In this document: in pieces, positions 36,592-44,464 of the stretch | Position numbering within the stretch: position 1 is the first letter of the stretch | How the letters are laid out: each line of letters starts with the position of its first letter | Assembly: GCF_900240945.1 (NCBI RefSeq) | Contig: NZ_OESG01000014.1 | Span: forward strand, 368,923 to 432,922 | Direction of reading: 5' to 3' | Origin: Mycobacterium sp. 3519A | Lineage (GTDB): Bacteria; Actinomycetota; Actinomycetes; Mycobacteriales; Mycobacteriaceae | DNA: 64,000 nt | The notes under the pieces: generated by a model | The model's input: the letters and a program-made list of their open reading frames with translations, nothing else | Databases searched by the model: none | What the model was told of the DNA's origin: nothing | Made by a program: the position numbers and the translations under genes

Positions 36592-37133
36592 CGGTCACTC
36601 CTCGTTTCGGCCTGTGCCCTGAGTCGGTCCGCCTCAGCACGCGCCCTGGCGGACTCGCGGACCGCATCCTTGTGGTCGTCGAGCGCGTCGGCGACTTCCT
36701 CGTCCGCGGCCTGGGTGGCCTCCCGCTGCTCTGCCTTGGCCTGCTCGATCCGCTGCTGTGCGTCGCGTTCCGCGTCGGCCTTCTGCTTCACCAGGTCCTG
36801 ATGTGCGGCCTGCTCCGCGGCTTGCTTTTGCGCGGCCTGATCCGCGCGGATCTCGGTTTCCTCAGCCGCCGCTTCGGCGTGCACGGCGCTGCGCTCCGCG
36901 GCGCCTTCGCGCTTGGCCTCGACAGCTTGGGCGCGCGCCTCGCGCGCCTCGGCGTCGGCGATGGCCTCGACCTTGCTGGCCTCCTTGCGCTGCTGCGCCT
37001 CGGTCTGCTCGAGTTGACCCTCGGCGGTCAGCGAATCGTTACCGGTCACCGCGCCGACGACTTCCTTGGCCTTACCTTTCACGGAGTCGATCAAGCCCTT
37101 ACGAGCCTGGTCGGCTTTTCCGGAATCGGTCAT
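36588..37133 (-). CDS. CsbD-like stress protein with coiled-coil extension
   Basis: A 181-residue protein. Residues 1-50 (KADQARKGLIDSVKGKAKEVVGAVTGNDSLTAEGQLEQ) match the CsbD/general-stress domain that is usually a stand-alone protein of about 65 residues. It is followed by about 130 residues of Ala/Glu/Lys/Gln/Arg-rich helix. Start ATG. It overlaps the downstream coiled-coil gene and lies 88 bp from the DUF4383 gene, in the same direction. CsbD proteins accumulate under general stress; their biochemical role is not established. Confidence 0.83.
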   Translation of the reverse strand: MTDSGKADQARKGLIDSVKGKAKEVVGAVTGNDSLTAEGQLEQTEAQQRKEASKVEAIADAEAREARAQAVEAKREGAAERSAVHAEAAAEETEIRADQAAQKQAAEQAAHQDLVKQKADAERDAQQRIEQAKAEQREATQAADEEVADALDDHKDAVRESARARAEADRLRAQAETRSDR

Positions 37134-37221
37134 CCCAGTTCCCCTCCTTCATCGGTTACTCGCACGCATTCCTCGTATCGGGCGGGCCAAAACCCGATGT
37201 GGTGTCCGACACTGACGTCGA

Positions 37222-37701
37222 TCAACGACGTGCGGGAAAGTCGGGTGCATCGGTGCGGCCCAGCAGGAACCCCAGCGCGAGCATCACCACGGCCAACGCG
37301 AAATGCAGCCAGTTGTCCGCCGAGTTGACGGGCACGAAGTTGGCTCCTGAACCGTGGTCGATCAGCAGCCCGTACAGGAACAGCACCGCGTAGATGATTC
37401 CGCCGCCGATCAAGTAGCCCTTGGCGCCGTTGAAGGTTCGTGCCAGCGCCAGTCCCGCCACGCCGAAGGCCAGGTGGACGATGTTGTGCAGCACCGAAAC
37501 GTTGAAGATGCCAAGCAACTGCGCGTCGGAATGGTGGCCTGCGAACGTCAGCATGTCGTAGTTCGTCGTGATGCCCGGTATGAAGCCCAGCACCCCGACG
37601 AGCAGGAACACCGCGCCCATCGCGAGCGCCGCCCACTGGACCGGGGCGCGCCGCGCCGTGGGCGCTGCAACCGGAGTGCCTTGTGATCCTGGAACAGCCA
37701 C
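37222..37701 (-). CDS. DUF4383 membrane protein
   Basis: A 159-residue protein with four membrane segments: WAALAMGAVFLLVGVLGFIPG, LGIFNVSVLHNIVHLAFGVAGLAL, LIGGGIIYAVLFLYGLLI and WLHFALAVVMLALGFLLG. NVSVLHNIVHLAFG and SADNWLHF are hallmarks of the actinobacterial DUF4383 family. GTG at 37701 follows GAGAGG and avoids a spurious Arg-rich extension. Likely co-transcribed with the CsbD and coiled-coil genes in a membrane/stress cluster. Confidence 0.85.
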   Translation of the reverse strand: MAVPGSQGTPVAAPTARRAPVQWAALAMGAVFLLVGVLGFIPGITTNYDMLTFAGHHSDAQLLGIFNVSVLHNIVHLAFGVAGLALARTFNGAKGYLIGGGIIYAVLFLYGLLIDHGSGANFVPVNSADNWLHFALAVVMLALGFLLGRTDAPDFPARR

Positions 37702-37781
37702 GTGAAAACCTCTCGTTCTTGGTTGGCGGTCCACCCGGGTTAGCCAGTCGCGCGCGATCCAAACGCGGATAGGGTCGGAAT

Positions 37782-38738
37782 ATGAGCGGCGCAGAGCAGC
37801 GCGCCGGAGTAGCGCTGACCAATCTCGATCAGCCGCTGAGCCCGGTGTCGAACGCGACCAAGCGTGATCTGGTCGACTATCTGGATGCGGTCGCCGACCG
37901 GATGCTGCCCGGCCTGGCCTACCGGCCACTGACCGTGATGCGGGTGTTGCGTGGGCAGGCGCCGTTCATGCAGAAGAACGCGCCGAAGTACACCCCCGAC
38001 TGGGTGAAGACCGTCTCGATCTGGGCTGAGGCGTCCCGACGCGAAGTGCACTATCCGCTGTGCAACGATCGGCGCACTCTGCTGTGGCTGGCCAACCAGC
38101 GTGCCGTCGAATATCACCCGTCGCTGGGGCTGGCCGACAACATGTATCGGCCGACGCATCTGGTGCTCGATCTGGATCCGCCTGGCGACAACGCTTTTCG
38201 CGCTGTCGTTGCTGTCGCCAAGCTGGTGCGGCAAGCCCTGGCAGACAACGGCCTTTCCGGTGCCGTCAAGACCAGCGGCGCGAAGGGACTGCACATCTTC
38301 GTTCCCGTCGACGACAGCGCGCCGGGCGACGACGTCGCGGCGGCCACCCGGGCACTGGCCGCGCAGGCCGAGGCGCTGGACCCTGCCATCGCCACAACGG
38401 CTTTCATCGTCGAGGACCGCGAGGGGAAGGTGTTCGTCGATTCGACTCGGGCAGGCGGTGCGACGATCGTCGCCGCCTACAGTCCGCGCCTTCGCGCGGG
38501 CACACCGGTGTCCTTTCCAGTGGACTGGGCGAACCTCGACGCCGTCACGCCCGCCGATTTCACGTTGCACACGGCGGTCGACGCGCTTTGCGGGCGCGAC
38601 CCGTGGGCACACGCGATGCCTGCGCCACAACGCCTGCCGCGCGACCTCATCGAGTTCGGCCGTACGATTCCTGTCGCCAGGGTGGCCGCCATGCACGAAG
38701 GGAAGCGCCGCGCCAGGGCGGCGAGGAGGAGTCCGTGA
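37782..38738 (+). CDS. polD1: LigD polymerase-domain protein, PolD1-like
   Basis: Second LigD-POL family primase-polymerase in the window, 318 residues. Metal-binding Asp130 and Asp132 are in LVLDLDPP, nucleotide-binding KTSGAKGLHIF begins at 163, and the third acid is in GKVFVDST (Asp220). It is shorter than the 25.4-kb paralogue and belongs to the Rv3730c/PolD1 branch by the N-terminal NATKRDLVDYL and YNP-lacking core. It overlaps the MFS gene (GTGA). It could act in ribonucleotide gap filling or NHEJ. The assignment of PolD1 versus another paralogue is from memory. Confidence 0.85.
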   Translation: MSGAEQRAGVALTNLDQPLSPVSNATKRDLVDYLDAVADRMLPGLAYRPLTVMRVLRGQAPFMQKNAPKYTPDWVKTVSIWAEASRREVHYPLCNDRRTLLWLANQRAVEYHPSLGLADNMYRPTHLVLDLDPPGDNAFRAVVAVAKLVRQALADNGLSGAVKTSGAKGLHIFVPVDDSAPGDDVAAATRALAAQAEALDPAIATTAFIVEDREGKVFVDSTRAGGATIVAAYSPRLRAGTPVSFPVDWANLDAVTPADFTLHTAVDALCGRDPWAHAMPAPQRLPRDLIEFGRTIPVARVAAMHEGKRRARAARRSP

Positions 38739-40108
38739 CCGGTACCGAAGTGACGGCGGCAACGTCGGTGTTGGAACGGCTGCCCGTCACCCGCTGGCAT
38801 TGGCGGCTGGTGGTAATCGTCGGGCTCGGCACCTTCTTCGACCTGTACGAGGTCTTCCTCGGCGCCGTGCTGGCACCCGTGCTGGCAGGTGAGTTCCACC
38901 TCGGCACCGCAGGCAAGGCGATGGTGATCTCGAGCGGGTTCGCCGGCATGTTCGTCGGCGCGAGCGTGTTGTCGATCGTCGCCGACCGGCTCGGACGCCG
39001 ACGCGTGTTCATCCTCAATCTGCTTGTCTATTCGCTGTTTTCACTGATGGCGGCGTTCTCACCGAATATCGAGACGTTTCTGGTGCTGCGCTTTCTTGCC
39101 GGCATCGGACTCGGCGCCGAACTGGTGCTCGTCGACACCTACCTGGCCGAGTTCGTGCCAGCCAGGGTCCGCGGCAGGCTGACGGCGTGGGCCTACACGC
39201 TGGGGTTCGTCGGCGTCCCGCTTGCGGCGCTGCTCGGGGGCAAGCTCGTCGCGCAGCGTCACCTGTTCGGCATCGACGGGTGGCGGTGGCTGCTGGTGTT
39301 CGGCGCGCTGGGCGCGGTGTTCGTGCTGGCGGTACGGACGATGCTGCCGGAGTCGCCGCGGTGGCTGGAAAGCCGCGGCCGCAACGCAGAGGCAAGCGCA
39401 CTGGTGGCATCGATCGTCGCCAAGGTCGCACCGGGCACCGCGTTGCCGCCGAGCCAGGCCGACACGGCCCTCGGCGAAGACGATGCGCGCACCGTCCGTG
39501 ACGTGCTGCGGATCGCGTTCCGGGATTACCGCAAACGGACGGTGATGCTGGTGAACTTTCAGGTGCTGCAGACGGTGGCGTATTACGGTTTCGGCACCCT
39601 GGCCCCACTTGTGCTAGTGAGCAAGGGTTTTGAAGTGACGCAGTCGCTCGGCTACGCGGCGCTGACGTTTGCGGGCTATCCGCTGGGATCGCTGATCTCG
39701 GTGCCGCTGGTCGAGCGCTTCGAGCGCAAGTTCTTGATCATCTACTCGGCACTCGGAATCGGCGTGTGCGGCATAGTGTTTGCCGCGGCGGAGAACGTGG
39801 TGCTGATCGTGGTGGCGGGATTCCTGCTCACCGCCATTTCGAACATCTTCTCCAACGCGTTCCACATCTATCAAGCCGAGATCTTCCCGACGGCGATCCG
39901 CAGCACCGCGAGCGGCATCTGCTACTCGCTGTCCCGCGCCACCTCGACCGTGCTGCCGTTCATCGCCGTGCCCGCGTTGGCGGCGCTGGGACCGGTTGCC
40001 GTGTTCTCGGGGTCGGCGGTGCTGATCGTCCTACTCTGCCTCGACGTCGGGCTGCTCGGGCCGCGCAGCACCGGCCTCGAACTCGAAGCGGTCCAACAAG
40101 TCAGCTGA
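38735..40108 (+). CDS. MFS transporter, sugar/aromatic-acid type
   Basis: Twelve-helix major facilitator of 457 residues. The loop 2-3 signature is VADRLGRRRVFI, and RFLAGIGLGAELVLVDTYLAEFVPARVRGR in helix 4 marks the sugar-porter/aromatic acid:H+ symporter branch. PESPRWLESRGR follows helix 6. The GTG start overlaps the polD1 stop as GTGA, so the two are translationally coupled although functionally unrelated. Substrate unknown. Confidence 0.88.
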   Translation: MTGTEVTAATSVLERLPVTRWHWRLVVIVGLGTFFDLYEVFLGAVLAPVLAGEFHLGTAGKAMVISSGFAGMFVGASVLSIVADRLGRRRVFILNLLVYSLFSLMAAFSPNIETFLVLRFLAGIGLGAELVLVDTYLAEFVPARVRGRLTAWAYTLGFVGVPLAALLGGKLVAQRHLFGIDGWRWLLVFGALGAVFVLAVRTMLPESPRWLESRGRNAEASALVASIVAKVAPGTALPPSQADTALGEDDARTVRDVLRIAFRDYRKRTVMLVNFQVLQTVAYYGFGTLAPLVLVSKGFEVTQSLGYAALTFAGYPLGSLISVPLVERFERKFLIIYSALGIGVCGIVFAAAENVVLIVVAGFLLTAISNIFSNAFHIYQAEIFPTAIRSTASGICYSLSRATSTVLPFIAVPALAALGPVAVFSGSAVLIVLLCLDVGLLGPRSTGLELEAVQQVS

Positions 40109-40112
40109 GGCG

Positions 40113-40190
40113 TCAGAACGCGTAGCGGATCCGGCAGCTGGGCAGAATGTCGCCGACCAGATCGGTGAGCTGCCTGAGTTCTTGGGTCAT
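40113..40190 (-). CDS. Possible 25-residue coupled mini-ORF or gene remnant
   Basis: ATG at 40190 overlaps the TetR stop codon (ATGA) and opens MTQELRQLTDLVGDILPSC, ending RIRYAF. Codon use is mycobacterial. It may be a real short peptide, or the fused start and end of a longer gene lost by deletion; the C-terminal phrase looks like the end of a larger protein. No family recognised. Confidence 0.3.
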   Translation of the reverse strand: MTQELRQLTDLVGDILPSCRIRYAF

Positions 40191-40798
40191 TGACGCAGCA
40201 ACGCCTGCGCAACCTCACGCTCGCTCGGCGCCGGTGGACCCATTTGCGCATCTGGCCTCGTAGCGCCGGCTAGCCACACGGCGACCATTCGAGCGCTCGC
40301 CCCGGGCGCGTCGTCAATTGTCCGCCGCACCAGGCCGGCGTTGGCCATCAACAGCACGGCGACGTCAGCGGGTCGAAGATCGGCCCAAACCACCCCAGCA
40401 TCCACGGCACGCTCAATCACGGTGCTGATCGCTTCGTAGTGGCGGTCTCTCAACTCATCGACCCGAGGTGACACCGGGTGTAGCGACACCAGCAGGTCGG
40501 CGAGCGCACGGTTGGGCCTCTGCAGCTCGCACGTGGCGGCGATGCACTCGCAGAAGGCGACCAGCGGATCCTCGGCGGCGGCTGCCCGCTCGGCGACGCC
40601 CAAATAATGCTCCAACTGGTTGGCGAACACTTCGGCAACGAGCGCCTCGCGTGTGGGGAAATGGCGATACAACGTTGCGTTGCCCACCTCGGCTCGGCGT
40701 GCGATCTCGTTGAGCGACACGTCGAGACCATGCTCGGCGAACACCGAGGCCGCCGCCGCCAAGACCGCTGAGCGGTTCCGCTGCGCGTCAGTACGCAC
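40187..40798 (-). CDS. TetR-family regulator of the FMN reductase
   Basis: TetR repressor of about 203 residues with helix-turn-helix SLNEIARRAEVGNATLYRHF, of the subgroup often adjacent to NADPH:FMN reductases. GTG at 40798 is chosen because GAGAGGGG lies about 8 bases upstream; TTG codons at 40801 and 40807 abut that site. It diverges from the flavin reductase gene, with two identical-pattern palindromes between them. Confidence 0.9.
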   Translation of the reverse strand: MRTDAQRNRSAVLAAAASVFAEHGLDVSLNEIARRAEVGNATLYRHFPTREALVAEVFANQLEHYLGVAERAAAAEDPLVAFCECIAATCELQRPNRALADLLVSLHPVSPRVDELRDRHYEAISTVIERAVDAGVVWADLRPADVAVLLMANAGLVRRTIDDAPGASARMVAVWLAGATRPDAQMGPPAPSEREVAQALLRQ

Positions 40799-40834
40799 CA
40801 ATGCCAACCCCTCTCCCGCCGATCGGGAATACCC

Positions 40835-40888
40835 GGGGAACTGTCCCCGTTAGATGCTAACGTCCGCCATAAACGGGGAATCTTCCCC
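40835..40888. promoter_or_regulatory. Twin GGGGA-N4-TCCCC operators
   Basis: GGGGAACTGTCCCC at 40835-40848 and GGGGAATCTTCCCC at 40875-40888 share the same 5-bp arms and 4-bp spacer, and their centres are exactly 40 bp apart. The first can be extended by one base pair on each side. They bracket the divergent promoter region of the TetR and FMN reductase genes, one near each start. Binding by the TetR is strongly implied by the duplication. Confidence 0.85.
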
Positions 40889-40903
40889 ACTAGGAGTGTA
40901 AAC

Positions 40904-41633
40904 ATGACCCGAATCGCCGTCGTTCTCACCAGCACCCGCACCAAGCGCTTCGCCGATCGTCCGGCTGCGTGGGTCACCGACCGATTGCGTCGTGAAGGGG
41001 TGGAGGTCGACGAAATCGACATGCGCGACCACGACCTGCCCAGCTTCGACGCCCCCGCCCCCATTTACACCCCGCCCCAGCCCCCCCCCACAGCGCCTCC
41101 CCGATCGCCCGCCCGCGTGGGACACCCCCCGCTGGCGTGGGAAGGGGGGGGAGCCCGAACAACCGGCCGTCCGCCCCCCCGCCCCCCCCACCCCGGCCCC
41201 CCCCCCCCCCTTTCACCCCCCCCGCCAATACCCGACCGACGCCATCGCCGCGCTCGGTCGACGAATCGACGCCGCCGACGGCTTCGTGGTCCTCACCGCC
41301 GAGTACAACCACGGCTACACCGGCGTGTTCAAGAACGCCCTCGACCACTTTTATGTGGAGTGGGATCGCAAGCCCGTGGCGTTTGTGGGATGGGGCAACG
41401 TCGGCGGAGCGCGGGCGATCGAGCAGTTGCGGACGGTGTCGATCGAACTCGGCATGGCGCCGATCCGTCCAGCCGTCCACGTTCTGCCCGACGTCATGGT
41501 GCCGGCGATGAGGGCGGAAGCCTATAACCCCGGGTTGTTCGCACCGCTGAATTCGGCACTGGACTCGATGATCGACGAATTACACTGGTGGGCAACCGCT
41601 CTCGACGTAGCGCGGTCGGGCGTGGCAGCTTGA
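40904..41633 (+). pseudogene. NADPH-dependent FMN reductase, interrupted as sequenced
   Basis: Flavodoxin-fold quinone/azo-type reductase (NADPH_dep_FMN_red). The N-terminal half starts MTRIAVVLTSTRTKRFADR and runs to IYTPPQ (about residue 59). The C-terminal half, in another frame, resumes YPTDAIAALGRRIDAADGFVVLTAEYNHGYTGVFKNALDHFYVEW and ends at 41633. AEYNHGYTG is the FMN-binding signature. The intervening 148 bp are C-rich low-complexity sequence. Without them the halves would join to a protein of about 193 residues, normal for the family. The defect is more likely in the sequence than in the organism. TAGGAG precedes the ATG. Confidence 0.82.
41081..41228. other. C-rich low-complexity segment splitting the FMN reductase gene
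   Basis: About 148 bp dominated by C runs (up to about 14) with one G run, between coding halves that would otherwise meet at PPQ/YPTD. It has the look of homopolymer-corrupted basecalls and not of a mobile element: no ends, no duplication, no ORF. Its length equals that of the AT-rich segment in the PPE gene. Confidence 0.75.
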
Positions 41634-41751
41634 ACCTGCATCGACGGCCCAGGGAGTGACCACCGCACCAACTCGGCGCCCGGGCATGCCCGCACGCGTG
41701 GGTTGGAACCAGAAGGTCGAATCACTGTCGGCAGGGCCGACGCATACGACG

Positions 41752-42396
41752 TTATCGCCGGCCGTTGCGTAGCTTGCGTACGGCGCTGCGCACGGTCGGA
41801 TACTCAGCAGCGATGCTCGCCAGCACCGCAATCGTTGTCGTGTAACTGAGGTCGACGAGCTGCTCAATCGGTAGGTCGCAGCCATGGTTGAGCCAGTCGA
41901 TGACCATCTCGTCGGTCAGCCCCATGCATCCGCGAATGGCGGCGCGCAAGGCGGGATCGACCTCGTTGCTGGCGATCTCGAGCAGGTCCAGCAGGAACTC
42001 GGCCCCACTTTGGCGCGCTTGTTCGAAGATTGCATCGATGTCAGGGTCGGCTCCTGCGGGACGCATCAGCACAAGTGATGTCTGCGCATGGTCTCGGCGG
42101 TACTCGATCTGACGGCGGATCGCACCCTTGAGTCGTTGCGCCTTGGAGGTCTCGTCGGGTCTGGCTTCGTGCAGCTCGACCGCGTCGTCGAGCACCTGCC
42201 GGAGGACCTCCAAGTACAGGCCGCGCTTGTCCGTGAAGTGATAGAACAGAAGGCCATGTGCGACACCGGCCGCCTTGGCGATGTCGCTGATGAAAATCTC
42301 GTCGTAAGGTTTGGCGGCGAAGAGATCTGCGGCGACGGTCACAATCGCGGCTCGACGCCCACCGCGAGGCAACGGCACTTGCTTGTGAGGCCTCAT
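41752..42396 (-). CDS. TetR-family regulator
   Basis: TetR repressor of 214 residues. The helix-turn-helix is ISDIAKAAGVAHGLLFYHF, about residues 37-55, and the remainder is a helical effector domain. Start ATG. No divergent target is close: the porin gene lies 229 bp upstream in the same direction, and the interrupted reductase converges. Effector unknown. Confidence 0.88.
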   Translation of the reverse strand: MRPHKQVPLPRGGRRAAIVTVAADLFAAKPYDEIFISDIAKAAGVAHGLLFYHFTDKRGLYLEVLRQVLDDAVELHEARPDETSKAQRLKGAIRRQIEYRRDHAQTSLVLMRPAGADPDIDAIFEQARQSGAEFLLDLLEIASNEVDPALRAAIRGCMGLTDEMVIDWLNHGCDLPIEQLVDLSYTTTIAVLASIAAEYPTVRSAVRKLRNGRR

Positions 42397-42625
42397 GACC
42401 GCAGTAACCTTGTCATCAATTGAGCACTCTTATCAGACGACAAGCGCGATGTCGATGTTGACATGCGCAGGGGTACCTAGTCTCGGCGTTCTCACCGACG
42501 GCCCGTTATCACGTGAAGCCGTGACGCCACCCGGTTAGTTGCGAATCCATCCTACAAGCGCGTGGAAATTCGGTGGGGCGGCCCCATTGTGGCGAAGCCG
42601 GGCCATTGGGTGGGCGCCGGTGTAT

Positions 42626-43270
42626 CTAGTCCATATGCCGAGGCTCGCCATAGGTGGTGACGCTGTCGCCGTCGTTGGAGGTCAGACGGGCGTACGGCCG
42701 GAGTAGCAAGCCGCCGGCGATACCGGTGACGGTGCCGTGAGCGTTGGACACGGCCACGCTGCCCTTTGCCCCTGAAACCTCGACGGAGAAGGTTGCCACT
42801 TCCTCGACCTGTGGACCGTTGCCAAGGTCTACGTCGATCGAGGCATGCGGGATGACGTCGGTCGAGACCACCGAGCCGAGCGGGTTGAACTCGTCACGTA
42901 ACGGGTTGGTATCTGCATCGTCGAGCAGAATGTTCGGCGTGCTGTAGGTGAACTTGATGTCCACACTCAGCGTCCAAGGAAATCCGATCTGGTAGCCCAG
43001 TTCCAACTTGCCCGCAAAGTCATCCGCCCCGTTACCGGACACGGCGTAGGCGGCTTTGCCAGAGTGAAACCATTCCCGGGTTAGTGCGTTGCGATCGAGC
43101 GCAGGAACATCTTGAAGCTGCGTGTTCCACTGCTGAATCGTCAGTGTACGTCCCTGGTGGTCTGGCTGGCTCATCTCGTTGTCCAGGCCAGCGTGCGCGG
43201 TTCCCGGCCCGAGGAACAGTGGTGCACCTGCGGCAAGGAGCGAGGCCAACACTCGATTGAAAACCCTCAT
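42626..43270 (-). CDS. MspA-family porin
   Basis: Outer-membrane octameric porin subunit of fast-growing mycobacteria for hydrophilic nutrients, 214 residues. The signal peptide ends GTAHA before GLDNEMSQ. Family landmarks are RTLTIQQWNTQL, DRNALTREWFHSGKA, LELGYQIGFPWTLSVDIKF, STPNILLDD, EVATFSVEVSGAKGSVAVSNAHGTVTGIAGG, LLLRPYARL and GDSVTTYGEP. Differences from MspA include the hairpin TNPLRDEFNPLGSVVSTDVIPHASIDVDLG, so pore charge may differ. It stands alone, with a long upstream non-coding stretch. Confidence 0.95.
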   Translation of the reverse strand: MRVFNRVLASLLAAGAPLFLGPGTAHAGLDNEMSQPDHQGRTLTIQQWNTQLQDVPALDRNALTREWFHSGKAAYAVSGNGADDFAGKLELGYQIGFPWTLSVDIKFTYSTPNILLDDADTNPLRDEFNPLGSVVSTDVIPHASIDVDLGNGPQVEEVATFSVEVSGAKGSVAVSNAHGTVTGIAGGLLLRPYARLTSNDGDSVTTYGEPRHMD

Positions 43271-44464
43271 AAATCCCTACTCGTGTCGGGGCGTGCAACA
43301 GGTTGCCCGCCGAAATGTCGCCCCCAGCACCGCTATCGCTGGGGCCAGCTTCGTGGCTCCGATCGTCAAAGATCGCGATGCTGGCCTAGCTCAGGCCGTA
43401 GTCGCATTCGTCAATGACTGAAATGAGTTGTCCCTGTGGATATTTGACTCCATTGACGGGACCGCGAAGGGACATTTCTGACGCGTTGCCGCTGGAGAAC
43501 CATGAGAACGGACACGCAATCGATCCCACTGCGTGCATGCAGTCCACCGAGGCAGAAAATTCTCTTAACGCAACTTGTGCTAAGGCAGACAGGGGCTCGC
43601 AAGTGCTTTGCGGCTAGAACAATCTGATATATCCGTTATTCGAGGATCGGTTAGCCGTTGGTCCGTTCGTCGCAAAGTCGTGCGTTCCCGGGATGCCGGG
43701 GCCCCGGGTCCACCTGGTATGTCGTTGCGGGGTCTGGTATTTCGTGCCGACGCTGACCTGCAGTGACGACGAGACTGCTGCGACCAGTGATGCACGTATC
43801 GTGGCTACACCGTTACTCCTTGCGGTCTCCTGTAAACCCTTGCGGTGGTTCGGTATACACCATATCGAGTCCTGACTTGGGGTCAAGTCAGGGACAAATG
43901 AGTTCGACAAAGATGGCATCCACGGTTAGTGTCTGCATCGGCCGACGGAGCGTGTTGACAGCGAAAGTCGGCCCGCACTGCCATTTCTCAGCAGAAATCG
44001 GCAGAGCCTGAGAAGTAGGCCTGTGTGCCAATTCCCTAGCCGCACGGGCCTACTTCTCAGTCGTCTCCCCATACAGAACTCAGCATCCACGAGGACGTTG
44101 CACCCGTGAACCACCTACGCATGACAGTTGGTCCACTCGAACGTGGTTCGAACGCGAAGAAATCTCCCTACAGTGGCCGGTGCGGCCGGTCGGCGTGCCC
44201 GAGAGCCGCACCGGTGGTCGGCATCGATGGATCTCAACGAGTGCAGATCCGTTGACACACAACGCGTGCGGCCAGCTCACATCGGCACGGGTATGCGGAA
44301 TGTCAATGGGCGCTACCGGTTCCCCTTATGTCCGAGCAGACAAGCATCGAAGTCTGGGGTGTCGTCACGAGGTCACATCCCACGACGAAGCGCTCGGCAG
44401 CGATGCCTTGGTGCTCGATGTTGTTCCGTCTTGCTCAGTCAGATTGCATTGGTGGTTATAGGAT
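43271..44464. other. 1.2-kb stretch without a convincing gene
   Basis: No ORF here has a known family, a ribosome site and coding-type third-position GC together; several short overlapping frames exist but look random. The base composition is lower in GC than the flanks. It contains an inverted repeat CCTGACTT-N6-AAGTCAGG (43871-43892), a strong hairpin (44008-44060), and repeats of CTGGTAT near 43715 and 43735. The porin's promoter must lie at the left end. The rest may be a degraded insertion or harbour an RNA gene. Confidence 0.6.
44008..44060. terminator. Strong hairpin, possible terminator or structured RNA
   Basis: CTGAGAAGTAGGCC (44008-44021) and GGCCTACTTCTCAG (44047-44060) are perfect 14-bp complements with a 25-nt loop. 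No U-tract follows. Neither neighbouring gene ends here (the porin and LysR genes both start away from it), so it must serve an unseen transcript, be left over from a lost gene, or be a dispersed palindromic element. Confidence 0.5.

Noticed and set aside
41081..41228. CRISPR array or G-quadruplex regulatory element in the C-rich block
   Set aside because: No regular repeat-spacer pattern, and location inside a broken coding gene favours an artefact.
41137..41511. Proline-rich proteins encoded across the C-rich block
   Set aside because: The proline runs come from poly-C; the flanks belong to the FMN reductase in other frames.
44180..44461. 93-codon frame before the first LysR gene of the pair
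   Set aside because: No ribosome site, no family features and irregular codon use.
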